Positions 1 to 6,779 of a stretch of DNA of 9,929 bases are shown here, one piece after another. The notes beneath the pieces were generated by a model that saw only the letters and a list, made by a program, of their open reading frames with translations, was not told where the DNA came from and did no database searches. A program made the position numbers and the translations under genes. Origin of the DNA: Firmicutes bacterium UBA5010 (GTDB lineage: Bacteria; Bacillota; Clostridia; Tissierellales; Sedimentibacteraceae); contig DGYI01000071.1 of NCBI GenBank assembly GCA_002396645.1, positions 46,662 to 56,590 on the forward strand. Direction: 5' to 3'. Each line of letters starts with the position of its first letter. Within the stretch, counting starts at the first letter, position 1.

Positions 1-925
1 ATATTTTATCATTTGTTACCTTTTTGTACATATAAGCACATGGAGAATTAAATGTTGAATCGCTTATTACAAAGGTTTTATTTATTATATCATTATTTAA
101 TTTTGCAAAATCAGAATAGCTTGACAGAGAATACAGCGTATATGTTTCCAGTAGTTTTAAATCCGAAGTTTCATCATATGCATAAAATGACCTGCCGGAT
201 TCTTGCTGTAAATGGCTAAAATCTTTAATATCCTCATAATACAATTTAAAATCTTCATATGAAGCTATAACTGTTTTTTTAATTGCGGATTTAAAATCAT
301 CCTTATTTTTTAATATTTCACTATTCTCATCAAGATATCTTATATTATTTTTTATCATATAGTATTGTAATATATCAAAATGAGTATTTTCATTTAATTT
401 AAATCTGGCGCCCTTTTCCTTCATTTGCTGCTTTAACTCAAGATAATCATAATAGCTGATTATGTTCCTTTGAGTACTTATGCCGTAATGCTCCATAAGT
501 TTATTGTTTATCGCTATCGCACGATATCCCACACCTACAGGTATACAGAATCTATCTTTGTACACATCCAATAATTTATTGTAATTTTCAAGCTTTGAAT
601 AATCCGCGTGATTATTGGCAATATCGTGCAGATTTCTTGCATCATCAAGAATAATCATATTTCCGCTTGCCATAGCGGTATTTCTTTTCAGCACATAATC
701 CTGATGAGATAAAGTATTTTCTCCGTACCTTATTACTTCAAAAGAAATATTATTAGCGGCACAATAAATTTCTAATTTAGTTACTATATTGTTTATGGCC
801 TCCGTATATCCTCCGCTGTTATTATAATCGTACAGCCATATCTGAATTGTATCATTATTTTTTGTACCGCAGGATGACAAAAGAAGCATTACAGTCATCA
901 GTATAATTATCAATATTTTTTTCAT
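1..925 (-). CDS. Extracellular solute-binding lipoprotein SBP-1 (3' end beyond window)
   Basis: Likely ligand-binding lipoprotein of an ABC importer, anchored to the outer face of the membrane. Reading from the ATG at 925, the frame stays open to the left edge for 308 codons. The N-terminus has two lysines, a hydrophobic stretch and the lipobox LSSC, with the lipid-accepting cysteine at residue 19. After it comes IQIWLYDYNNSGG, which resembles the first strand and helix of family 1 binding proteins. The protein aligns almost without gaps to SBP-2 downstream of 949 and more loosely to SBP-3 at the right edge; DYVLKRNTAMASGN and YKDRFCIP are shared blocks. Cys55 and Cys127 are conserved in all three. 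By comparison with SBP-2 (453 residues) about 145 C-terminal residues are missing. It starts 23 bases after the SBP-2 stop, so the two are probably co-transcribed. The ribosome-binding site is weak and unusual, GGGGGC at 937-942. The ligand is unknown. Confidence 0.85.
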   Translation of the reverse strand, partial: MKKILIIILMTVMLLLSSCGTKNNDTIQIWLYDYNNSGGYTEAINNIVTKLEIYCAANNISFEVIRYGENTLSHQDYVLKRNTAMASGNMIILDDARNLHDIANNHADYSKLENYNKLLDVYKDRFCIPVGVGYRAIAINNKLMEHYGISTQRNIISYYDYLELKQQMKEKGARFKLNENTHFDILQYYMIKNNIRYLDENSEILKNKDDFKSAIKKTVIASYEDFKLYYEDIKDFSHLQQESGRSFYAYDETSDLKLLETYTLYSLSSYSDFAKLNNDIINKTFVISDSTFNSPCAYMYKKVTNDKI

Positions 926-948
926 ACTCGTTTTTTGCCCCCATATGT

Positions 949-2310
949 TTATTTATAATGTATATTAAAATTAATTATAAAATCATCTATTTGTTTATTT
1001 ATCATATCATCAACTTCTTTTTCGCTGTAATCAAGGTTTTCAACAATTAGCTTCCGAAGCAGCTCATCTGTTAGGGTGTTTATTTTATTGATAATTTCCC
1101 AATTACTAAAATAATATTCAGACATATGCCTTGATTTTTCCTCATCTTTTATATACATATCATATATCTCGTTTACTACACTTAATGTTTTTTTATCTTT
1201 ATCTGAACGACCGGCAGAGGTTTTGAGGATTCCTATATGCTCCCAGTTTTCGTCAGCCTCCATGAGTTCTCTTATATTTTCTGTATCTGTGACAGGGAGA
1301 TAGTCTCTTTTTGCTCTGCTTGTTATAAGCTTATAGTAAGACTCATCAAGCAGTTGATTAAAAACATCATAGGTTTTATCGTTTGTTACCTTTTTGTACA
1401 TAAAAGCAGTAGGAAACCAATACCCTCCACCTGTCACTACAAAGGTTTTATTTGTTATCTCATCACCCAATTTCATGAAATCGCTATAATTTGATATATA
1501 ATGCATATCATCCCCTTCAGAAAAGACAAGACCTGAAGCTTCATCATATAAATAGTAATAGGCCAGTCCCAATTCTTCATTCAAATAACCAAAATCTTCG
1601 TAATTTTCATAATATAATTTATAGTCCTCATATGAATCTATAATTGTTTTTTTAATTGAGGATTTAAGCTCATCTTTATCTTTTAATATTTCACTGTTCT
1701 CATTAAGATAGAATATACCATTTTTTATTGCATAATAGCTTAGCATATCATAATGGGTTTTTACACTTAGTTTGAATTTCGCTCCTTTTTCCTTCATTTC
1801 TTGTATTATCTCAAGATAATCATAATAATTGATTACATTTCTTTCCGCATTTATGCCATAATGCTCTATTGCTTCATTATTTATATCTATAGCAAGAGAT
1901 GCAACACCCAATGGTATACAAAATCTGTCCTTATATGCACTCAATAATTTATCATAATTTTCAAGCTTTGAATAATCGGCATTATTGTTTGTCATATCAT
2001 GCATATTGCCTATAAAATCCAATAAAATCATATTTCCCTTAGCCATGGCTACATTTCTTTTTAATACATAATCATCATACGATATCGTTTTGCTTGTGTA
2101 ATTTACTACTTCAAATGGAATATTGTTAGAATCGCAATAAATCTTCAATTTATATATTATATTTTGTATATCTTCGATATAAGGGTCATATCCTTCTCCG
2201 CTAACATGGTCGTACCACCATAGCTGAACAGGATCATCAGTATTATTTGTGCCGCATGATGATAAAATAATTATCATAATCAGCAGCATAATTCCCAATA
2301 TTCTTTTCAT
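949..2310 (-). CDS. Extracellular solute-binding lipoprotein SBP-2, complete
   Basis: A 453-residue lipoprotein that probably captures substrate for a sugar-type ABC importer. I place the start at 2310, not at the in-frame ATG at 2325: the bases between them contain the AGGAGG ribosome-binding site, and the 2310 start gives a proper signal peptide (MKRIL, hydrophobic run, LSSC lipobox, lipid cysteine at residue 19). The mature part opens with LWWYDHVSGEG, typical of family 1 binding proteins, and has the YKDRFCIPLG region where such proteins usually carry a YGVP-like motif. Besides the lipid cysteine it has only Cys59 and Cys131, both conserved in the two paralogues. The C-terminal 100 residues are helical and highly charged, with a DYYFSN/EYYFSN block shared with SBP-3. 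It heads a two-gene unit with SBP-1 and has its own promoter region, separated from the transporter operon by a terminator and a plus-strand gene. The family call is firm; the ligand is not known. Confidence 0.87.
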   Translation of the reverse strand: MKRILGIMLLIMIIILSSCGTNNTDDPVQLWWYDHVSGEGYDPYIEDIQNIIYKLKIYCDSNNIPFEVVNYTSKTISYDDYVLKRNVAMAKGNMILLDFIGNMHDMTNNNADYSKLENYDKLLSAYKDRFCIPLGVASLAIDINNEAIEHYGINAERNVINYYDYLEIIQEMKEKGAKFKLSVKTHYDMLSYYAIKNGIFYLNENSEILKDKDELKSSIKKTIIDSYEDYKLYYENYEDFGYLNEELGLAYYYLYDEASGLVFSEGDDMHYISNYSDFMKLGDEITNKTFVVTGGGYWFPTAFMYKKVTNDKTYDVFNQLLDESYYKLITSRAKRDYLPVTDTENIRELMEADENWEHIGILKTSAGRSDKDKKTLSVVNEIYDMYIKDEEKSRHMSEYYFSNWEIINKINTLTDELLRKLIVENLDYSEKEVDDMINKQIDDFIINFNIHYK

Positions 2311-2316
2311 ATCTAT

Positions 2317-2322
2317 CCTCCT
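2317..2322 (-). promoter_or_regulatory. Ribosome-binding site that fixes the SBP-2 start
   Basis: A perfect AGGAGG on the minus strand, 6 bases before the ATG at 2310. It lies inside the five codons that would be gained by starting at 2325, so those codons are untranslated leader. Confidence 0.85.
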
Positions 2323-2359
2323 CATATTACGGTATTTCTCTTAAAATAATCTGTCTTCA

Positions 2360-2390
2360 ATTATACACTATTGCTATTAGGTTTTGTTAA
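2360..2390 (-). promoter_or_regulatory. Candidate promoter for SBP-2 and SBP-1
   Basis: On the minus strand a perfect TATAAT -10 box lies at 2365-2360, about 50 bases upstream of the SBP-2 start codon. The best -35 match is TTAACA at 2390-2385, giving a long 19-base spacer. With that suboptimal spacing, the promoter may need an activator; the direct repeat at 2397-2427 sits immediately upstream. The -10 box is convincing, the -35 box less so. Confidence 0.5.
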
Positions 2391-2396
2391 AAGGTC

Positions 2397-2427
2397 CATG
2401 AAAAGCTAGAAAAAGACATGAAAACTA
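2397..2427. repeat. Direct repeat CATGAAAA(g)CTA, 20-base period, between divergent promoters
   Basis: Two copies, CATGAAAAGCTA at 2397-2408 and CATGAAAACTA at 2417-2427, begin exactly 20 bases apart, roughly two helical turns. They lie just upstream of the weak -35 of the SBP-2 promoter and about 14 bases upstream of the TTGACA of the nitroreductase promoter. This placement suits an activator binding two half-sites on one DNA face, as AraC-family proteins and some response regulators do. No such regulator is encoded in the window. The region is AT-rich, so chance is possible. Confidence 0.35.
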
Positions 2428-2439
2428 TCTTTTTGATTC

Positions 2440-2459
2440 CTTGACAGTCAAGCATTGAC
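2440..2459. promoter_or_regulatory. Candidate operator: perfect palindrome over the nitroreductase -35 box
   Basis: CTTGAC-A-GTCAAG at 2440-2452 is a perfect 13-base palindrome. The right arm pairs a second time with TTGAC at 2455-2459 across a 3-base gap, so three alternating half-sites occur in 20 bases. The left arm is itself the -35 hexamer, so a bound protein would block RNA polymerase. The site is inferred from symmetry and position only. Confidence 0.4.
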
Positions 2460-2484
2460 TTATATACTTTATACGGATTATAAT
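2441..2484 (+). promoter_or_regulatory. Tandem candidate promoters for the nitroreductase gene
   Basis: The first candidate is TTGACA at 2441-2446 with TATACT at 2463-2468, a 16-base spacer. The second is TTGACT at 2455-2460 with TATAAT at 2479-2484, an 18-base spacer. Both are near-consensus for the housekeeping sigma factor and would give a leader of roughly 40 to 60 bases. The two -35 boxes coincide with half-sites of the palindrome described for 2440-2459. Confidence 0.6.
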
Positions 2485-2532
2485 TAAATATGAGCTAAAA
2501 TATTATAATAAATATAAAGGAGTACTGATATA

Positions 2533-3057
2533 ATGCTATTGGATTTAATGATAAAAAGAAGAAGCGTAAGAAAGTACAGCGATAGAAAGATTGAAGCAGA
2601 AAAGCTGGAATTACTTAAAAAAGCAGCTTTGCTGGCACCTACATCAAAAAATAAACAAGGATGGGAATTTATATTTATAGAAAATAAAGATAGTTTAGAA
2701 AAACTATCTAAGGTTAAAAGTGCCGGCGGAACAATGGTAAAGGATGCAGCACTAGCGGTTGCAATCGCAGTCAAATCTTCAGATAATGATGTATGGATAG
2801 AGGATGGAAGTATCGCGGCTTCATATATTCTTTTAATGGCAGAAGAATTAGGTCTTGGAGCTTGCTGGGTGCAAATAAGAAACAGAAATAATGATGAAGC
2901 CGGAATAAGTGCTGCACAGCTTACAAGTGAGCTATTATCAATTCCGCAGGACATGGAAGTTTTGTGTTTGATATCTATAGGATATAGTGCACAGGAAGCT
3001 AAGCCGACAAATTCAGATAACTTGAAGTATAATAAAATACATTGTGAGAAATGGTAG
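2533..3057 (+). CDS. Nitroreductase-family protein (FMN-dependent), 174 aa
   Basis: Predicted cytosolic flavoenzyme that would use NAD(P)H to reduce nitro compounds, quinones or other electrophiles; the physiological substrate cannot be inferred. Family signs are the N-terminal RRSVRKY (residues 9-15), whose basic residues contact the FMN phosphate; APTSKNKQGWEF (35-46), the usual flavin-contacting loop; and EDGSIAASYILLMAEELGLG (90-109), the central helix of the fold, followed by ACWVQIR. The C-terminus keeps the LISIGYSAQEAKP pattern (146-158). At 174 residues it is a short single-domain member, typical for clostridial forms. The start is supported by AAAGGAG at 2516-2522, 10 bases before the ATG. 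It is the only plus-strand gene, with its own promoters and terminator, sitting between two minus-strand units of binding-protein and transporter genes. Nothing links it biochemically to transport. Confidence 0.88.
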   Translation: MLLDLMIKRRSVRKYSDRKIEAEKLELLKKAALLAPTSKNKQGWEFIFIENKDSLEKLSKVKSAGGTMVKDAALAVAIAVKSSDNDVWIEDGSIAASYILLMAEELGLGACWVQIRNRNNDEAGISAAQLTSELLSIPQDMEVLCLISIGYSAQEAKPTNSDNLKYNKIHCEKW

Positions 3058-3068
3058 AAATCATAGAA

Positions 3069-3099
3069 AAACCTGTGCCGGGCACAGGTTTATTTTTTT
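3069..3099. terminator. Rho-independent terminator, strong for nitroreductase, weaker for the opposing operon
   Basis: Inverted repeat 3069-3078 / 3082-3091 (AAACCTGTGC, loop CGG, GCACAGGTTT), 10 base pairs, followed on the plus strand by an A and seven T (3093-3099). On the minus strand the same hairpin is followed by four to five T, then CTATG, so it may also stop the converging transporter operon, less efficiently. The stem overlaps the stop codon of the 366-residue membrane protein (TAA at 3092-3090). Confidence 0.85.
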
Positions 3100-4190
3100 A
3101 CAAATTTTTTATTTAAGCTTAACATTATTATAAAAATCAACACAGAGCTTGAAACATAAATCATAATTATTTTTACTATCATCCATGATATTTCTGTAAA
3201 ACCGTTTAAATGGTAGTATTTAAGCAAATCTGTCAATGAAGTTATAGCATCTGTTATACTTTTTAATGACGATATGTCAATATTATAAGATACAGGCACA
3301 TTTGTGAAGCTTGATACTGAATACAAAATAAATATGATGCTCAAGACCTGCAGTAAAACAGCAAATATCTGTTTTATTATTATCTTCAGATTATCCCTTT
3401 TAACAATAAAATCCTTTATATCCAAATCATATTTTGACTCTTTATAGGAATTAGCTATCTGTCTAAGTATTTTTTTGTTCAATCTTAAAATTACCGCAAA
3501 TACCAAAAATGCCATTACTGTGATTAAAAGTGTTGCTATTTTTTTTAAGGAATCGGTTACATCCTTATATGCAATACTCTTGCCGATGTTCATCCCATAA
3601 AATTTTGCTTCATGTATCTTAATACTTGGAAGCATCATAATTTTTCTTGCATTTATAACGGATAGATATATTTTTTGACTTTTTATTCTTGCTGTTTTTA
3701 AAATTTCCAAGTCTCTGTAGTATATTCTGTCACTTCCTTCAAGTATGCCATTAACATCATATTCGCCATATACAGAAGTATATTTCGTCCCTAAGGGATA
3801 ATATCTAAAGTTTTTATCTATGAATTTATCACCGATTATAACTTCCTTATCCTCGTAGGTCAATCCTGTGCTTTCCTTCTCATCTGCTTGCTCGGATTCT
3901 GCCGCCTTATCCTCATAACTTAATCCTATACCCTGTATTTTTTTATTATACAAAAACAAATTCAGATTTCCGCTGTACACACTTGCAGTTTCTTCCTCAG
4001 AAAACATATCGTATACATTAAAATAATCAAAAACATTGAGATCTTGCATAATACGGCTTACATCTTCGGGACTGATATAATCATTCAAGCAAAACTCAAT
4101 TATATTTTCCGGGTAGTTTTTACCAACAAATAAAATCAGCAATCCTGTAATTATAATTAAGATTCCTATATAAATTAAAGCCCTTTTCAT
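3090..4190 (-). CDS. Four-segment membrane protein with MacB/FtsX-like layout
   Basis: I do not recognise a named gene. The 366-residue protein has one N-terminal membrane segment (about 4-22), an extracytoplasmic domain (about 24-212) and three C-terminal segments (about 217-236, 273-294, 336-357). One segment, a large ectodomain, then three segments is the layout of MacB/FtsX-type ABC permeases. The stretch YTSVYGEYDVNGIL (137-150) and the following strand-rich part resemble their periplasmic core domain, and the loop after segment 2 is basic, as in that family. It has no ATPase domain and is shorter than usual. Its ATG overlaps the stop of the adaptor gene by 4 bases (ATGA), so the two are probably translated together, as MacA and MacB homologues often are. 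The ectodomain holds a 20-residue tandem repeat. A MacB-like role is inferred from layout and neighbour; an unrelated membrane protein remains possible. Confidence 0.55.
   Translation of the reverse strand: MKRALIYIGILIIITGLLILFVGKNYPENIIEFCLNDYISPEDVSRIMQDLNVFDYFNVYDMFSEEETASVYSGNLNLFLYNKKIQGIGLSYEDKAAESEQADEKESTGLTYEDKEVIIGDKFIDKNFRYYPLGTKYTSVYGEYDVNGILEGSDRIYYRDLEILKTARIKSQKIYLSVINARKIMMLPSIKIHEAKFYGMNIGKSIAYKDVTDSLKKIATLLITVMAFLVFAVILRLNKKILRQIANSYKESKYDLDIKDFIVKRDNLKIIIKQIFAVLLQVLSIIFILYSVSSFTNVPVSYNIDISSLKSITDAITSLTDLLKYYHLNGFTEISWMIVKIIMIYVSSSVLIFIIMLSLNKKFVKK
3846..3926 (-). repeat. 60-base tandem repeat in the ectodomain of the MacB/FtsX-like protein
   Basis: The codons for GLSYEDK (residues 89-95, bases 3926-3906) recur exactly 60 bases downstream as GLTYEDK (109-115, bases 3866-3846), matching at 17 of 21 bases. 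Between them lies an acidic, alanine- and glutamate-rich linker. It looks like a small in-frame duplication that has diverged, forming an extended loop on the outside of the cell. Confidence 0.5.
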
Positions 4191-5923
4191 TTTGCCTTCA
4201 CTCTCATTCCGTCTCTAAGTACTGTATTTATATTATTGACAACACGAACTTTGTCAGGTTCTGCAAGATTTTCCATAAACCATATTGATGCTACCTGATG
4301 CCCCGAGTAATGAATAACTGCAGATTTTTGACGTATAACATCTACGGTTCCGAACATAGTTTCTTCAGGCTCAACAACATACACATAGCACGTAGTTCCA
4401 TAATCGATTTCTCCGACAGGTATTATCGCTGTTTTAGGGACCACATTGAATAAAGTGGTTTCAACACTAATTTCAAAATTAACACTTTCATTGATTCCAT
4501 ATTTGTAATAGCCTCTATTTTCCAGCTTATAAATTAGCTCATAATACTTGTCGAACTTTTTTTCATCCAATACGCGTGCCTGAATAACCGAAGCCCCTTC
4601 TTTGTCTTTGTATGTAACCATGCTTTGAGTTCCCATTCGTCCACTGCCCAGCATCCTTGTATAGTTAGCTTCATCCACAGTTGCTTTAATAACTAAATTT
4701 TCTTCGTCACACAGACGATATCTGAGTATTACATCATTCTTTCTGACTGCTGATCCACCGGCAACATAATCCACATAAATCTTTTCAGATGTACTGCATA
4801 TTCCGTTCTCATCTATATTAAATTTGTTATCTCTATTGCTTTTTATCATATCACCGTACAAATTCTGAATATCTTTTTGCAGCTTAGAAATTGAATCTGA
4901 TTTGCTCTTAAGACTCTTTATGTCACTTTTTAGTCTTTCTTCTATAGCTGAGCCTCCAAGAACTGCTATCTGCTGGCCTTTTTTCACAAGTTGACCTTCT
5001 ATCACATCAAGCTTCACTGCATAAACCTCTTTATCCCCCATTGAATATATAGGAGCCTTAATCTGTCCCTGATCAGCATATGATTCAACTACCGCACTGT
5101 TAGATAAAGTTGCGCCTGCCTGTCCATCATTGTTAAGATGTATTCCTGCCACAACTCCGGGTGATATAAGCCCGGGATTTTTTGCTTCTATAAGTCCTGT
5201 ATGTACGTATGAAACTTTATCCTTTCCCGGTACAGCGTTCGGATTGATGCTTACTACTTTTCCCTTATAGTATCCTTCATATCCCGTATATGTAACTAAT
5301 ATTTCCTGACCGACAGAAACGCTTGTATATTCACTTGAGGTCACAGTAAACGGTATATTCAAGACGCTGTCATCAATTATGTTTGCAATTATTTCTCCGT
5401 TTACCTTGTTGTCTCTTCCTATATTCAAACCAGTGATTTTTCCGTTTGAAGGAGCATATATCTTTATTTCTTCATCGGGACTTAAATCATTGATACTATT
5501 TACTTGTCTTCCCAGCATTTTGCTTATATTGCTAAGTTCAGTGTCCATTGCTTCTCTGATTTCATTAATTTTATCAGTATATTCTCCAAGCATCTCACTG
5601 TTGTTTGAAGAATAATCGTCATCTGTGCTCAAAGTAAAAAGCTTTTTATTCTCACTATTGAGGTCTAAAATTTGACCGGTTTTGATATTTATATCACTTA
5701 TAGTCATGTCTCTTGCAGCTTTTATTTCAACAATATCCTGATCTCTTGTCGTAACCGTACCTTTAAAGTAGTAACTTTCTTTTACATAATGATTATTTTT
5801 AAGTGCTACTAATTCAACCTCTTTAACCGTATAATTCTGAATAGTAATCATAATAAAACCTATAACTACAATGGTGCAGATAAATGAAAAAAATATCTTA
5901 AAGAATCTAATAAAAACTTTCAT
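4187..5923 (-). CDS. HlyD/MacA-like membrane-fusion adaptor with two tandem lipoyl/barrel modules
   Basis: A 578-residue protein anchored by one N-terminal membrane segment (about 8-28), the rest outside the membrane. Module 1 has a lipoyl half around 50-85 (FKGTV...INIKTGQ), a helical hairpin (114-147), a second lipoyl half (152-184, IYAPSNGKITGL) and a barrel-like part (187-230, EYTSVSVGQEILVTY). Module 2 repeats this order: lipoyl half 287-323 (IKAPI...VIEGQLVKKGQQIAVLGG), helices 326-362, second half 370-403 and barrel 408-452 (NYTRMLGSG...MVTYKDKEG). A beta-rich membrane-proximal domain ends the protein (490-578, VVPKTAIIPVG). These adaptors normally link an exporter to the outside; ordinary ones have a single module and 350-450 residues. 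The gene follows the MalG-type permease by 11 bases, with its ribosome-binding site (GGTAGG) overlapping that gene's stop codon, and overlaps the MacB/FtsX-like gene. Family membership is secure; what it does beside an importer is unknown. Confidence 0.8.
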   Translation of the reverse strand: MKVFIRFFKIFFSFICTIVVIGFIMITIQNYTVKEVELVALKNNHYVKESYYFKGTVTTRDQDIVEIKAARDMTISDINIKTGQILDLNSENKKLFTLSTDDDYSSNNSEMLGEYTDKINEIREAMDTELSNISKMLGRQVNSINDLSPDEEIKIYAPSNGKITGLNIGRDNKVNGEIIANIIDDSVLNIPFTVTSSEYTSVSVGQEILVTYTGYEGYYKGKVVSINPNAVPGKDKVSYVHTGLIEAKNPGLISPGVVAGIHLNNDGQAGATLSNSAVVESYADQGQIKAPIYSMGDKEVYAVKLDVIEGQLVKKGQQIAVLGGSAIEERLKSDIKSLKSKSDSISKLQKDIQNLYGDMIKSNRDNKFNIDENGICSTSEKIYVDYVAGGSAVRKNDVILRYRLCDEENLVIKATVDEANYTRMLGSGRMGTQSMVTYKDKEGASVIQARVLDEKKFDKYYELIYKLENRGYYKYGINESVNFEISVETTLFNVVPKTAIIPVGEIDYGTTCYVYVVEPEETMFGTVDVIRQKSAVIHYSGHQVASIWFMENLAEPDKVRVVNNINTVLRDGMRVKAK

Positions 5924-5934
5924 TGATGTTTTGC

Positions 5935-6750
5935 CTACCTTTCATTTTCTTTTATCATCATTTTTTTGACAGATTCAATATTCGCCATCAATAAACAAAT
6001 AACAGGGAATAGAAACACTACGTTTCCGGCATAAAATATGCCTTTATCTGTTGTATACATATTATTTAAGTAAAGCGACAACGGATATTTTGATTGAGTA
6101 TCTATAAAAATAAGAGCCTGCTCAATCATATTCCAGCTTTCAATAAAATTCAAGGCACACAATGCTAATATTGCGTTTTTGGAATACGGGATAACAATAC
6201 CTGTCAATATTTTAAACTCTGATGCTCCGTCAATATACGCCACTTCATAGAGTGATTTTGGTATACTGTCAAAAAATTGTTTTAAAAAAAATGCTCCCAT
6301 AGTGCTGAAAATCCCCGGAACGACCAAGGCTAAATATGTATCGCGTATTTTTATACCTATATAATTCTCTATTCCGTTATACAGAAAAACATTAGGAATT
6401 AAGGTTATTTGAAGCGGTAAAAGCATCAGAAATATATATAGCAAAAATACGGCGTTTGAGAATTTGCTTTTGTTCCTTGAAAAATAATATGCTGCACCGA
6501 CGGATACAAATACTTGACCTGCAATTATGCCCAATGATATAAATATAGAATTCAAATACAGGCTGAAATAATTTGAGTTAAATGCTATTTTTAAATACTG
6601 ATGAAAGCTGAATTTTTCGGGCAAAAATGATTCGGAATCAACTCTTATCTGATATTCGTCCATAAATGAATGCAGTATAGTATAAAATATCGGTATCAAA
6701 AATATAATGACGATAACAATCGATAATATTTTATATAAAAGTTTTTTCAT
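5935..6750 (-). CDS. Carbohydrate ABC transporter permease, MalG/UgpE type
   Basis: One of two membrane subunits forming the channel of a CUT1-type sugar importer. The 271-residue protein has about six membrane segments (5-27, 63-90, 101-121, 138-158, 191-207, 239-257). The cytoplasmic coupling loop that docks onto the ATPase is present as EVAYIDGASEFKILTGIVIP (169-188), matching the EAA-x3-G-x9-I-x-LP pattern with valine for the first alanine. Just before it, FFLKQFFDSIPKSL is highly typical of the MalG branch. The start is fixed by a perfect GGAGGTGA six bases before the ATG. It lies 29 bases after the MalF-type permease gene, the usual order for such operons. Length is normal and no key residue is missing. 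The sugar cannot be deduced. Confidence 0.93.
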   Translation of the reverse strand: MKKLLYKILSIVIVIIFLIPIFYTILHSFMDEYQIRVDSESFLPEKFSFHQYLKIAFNSNYFSLYLNSIFISLGIIAGQVFVSVGAAYYFSRNKSKFSNAVFLLYIFLMLLPLQITLIPNVFLYNGIENYIGIKIRDTYLALVVPGIFSTMGAFFLKQFFDSIPKSLYEVAYIDGASEFKILTGIVIPYSKNAILALCALNFIESWNMIEQALIFIDTQSKYPLSLYLNNMYTTDKGIFYAGNVVFLFPVICLLMANIESVKKMMIKENER

Positions 6751-6779
6751 AAATAGTCACCTCCATACAAGTTCCCCCT

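Noticed and set aside
2323..2325. ATG at 2325 as the start of SBP-2
   Set aside because: It would place the AGGAGG ribosome-binding site inside the coding region and add five residues before a complete signal peptide; the ATG at 2310 fits both.
2410..2434. AAAAAGA / TCTTTTT inverted repeat as a terminator or operator
   Set aside because: Seven A-T-rich pairs with an 11-base loop are weak, there is no upstream gene to terminate, and such matches are expected by chance in this base composition.
2326..2532. A riboswitch, small RNA or catabolite-control (cre) site in the divergent intergenic region
   Set aside because: No conserved riboswitch core and no good cre match could be seen; the promoter elements and repeats already listed account for most of the stretch.
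2484..2954. Minus-strand open frame of 156 codons opposite the nitroreductase gene
   Set aside because: It is antisense to a clear enzyme gene, has no recognisable domain and no ribosome-binding site that I can see, and its serine/leucine-rich translation is what the reverse of an AT-rich coding frame produces.
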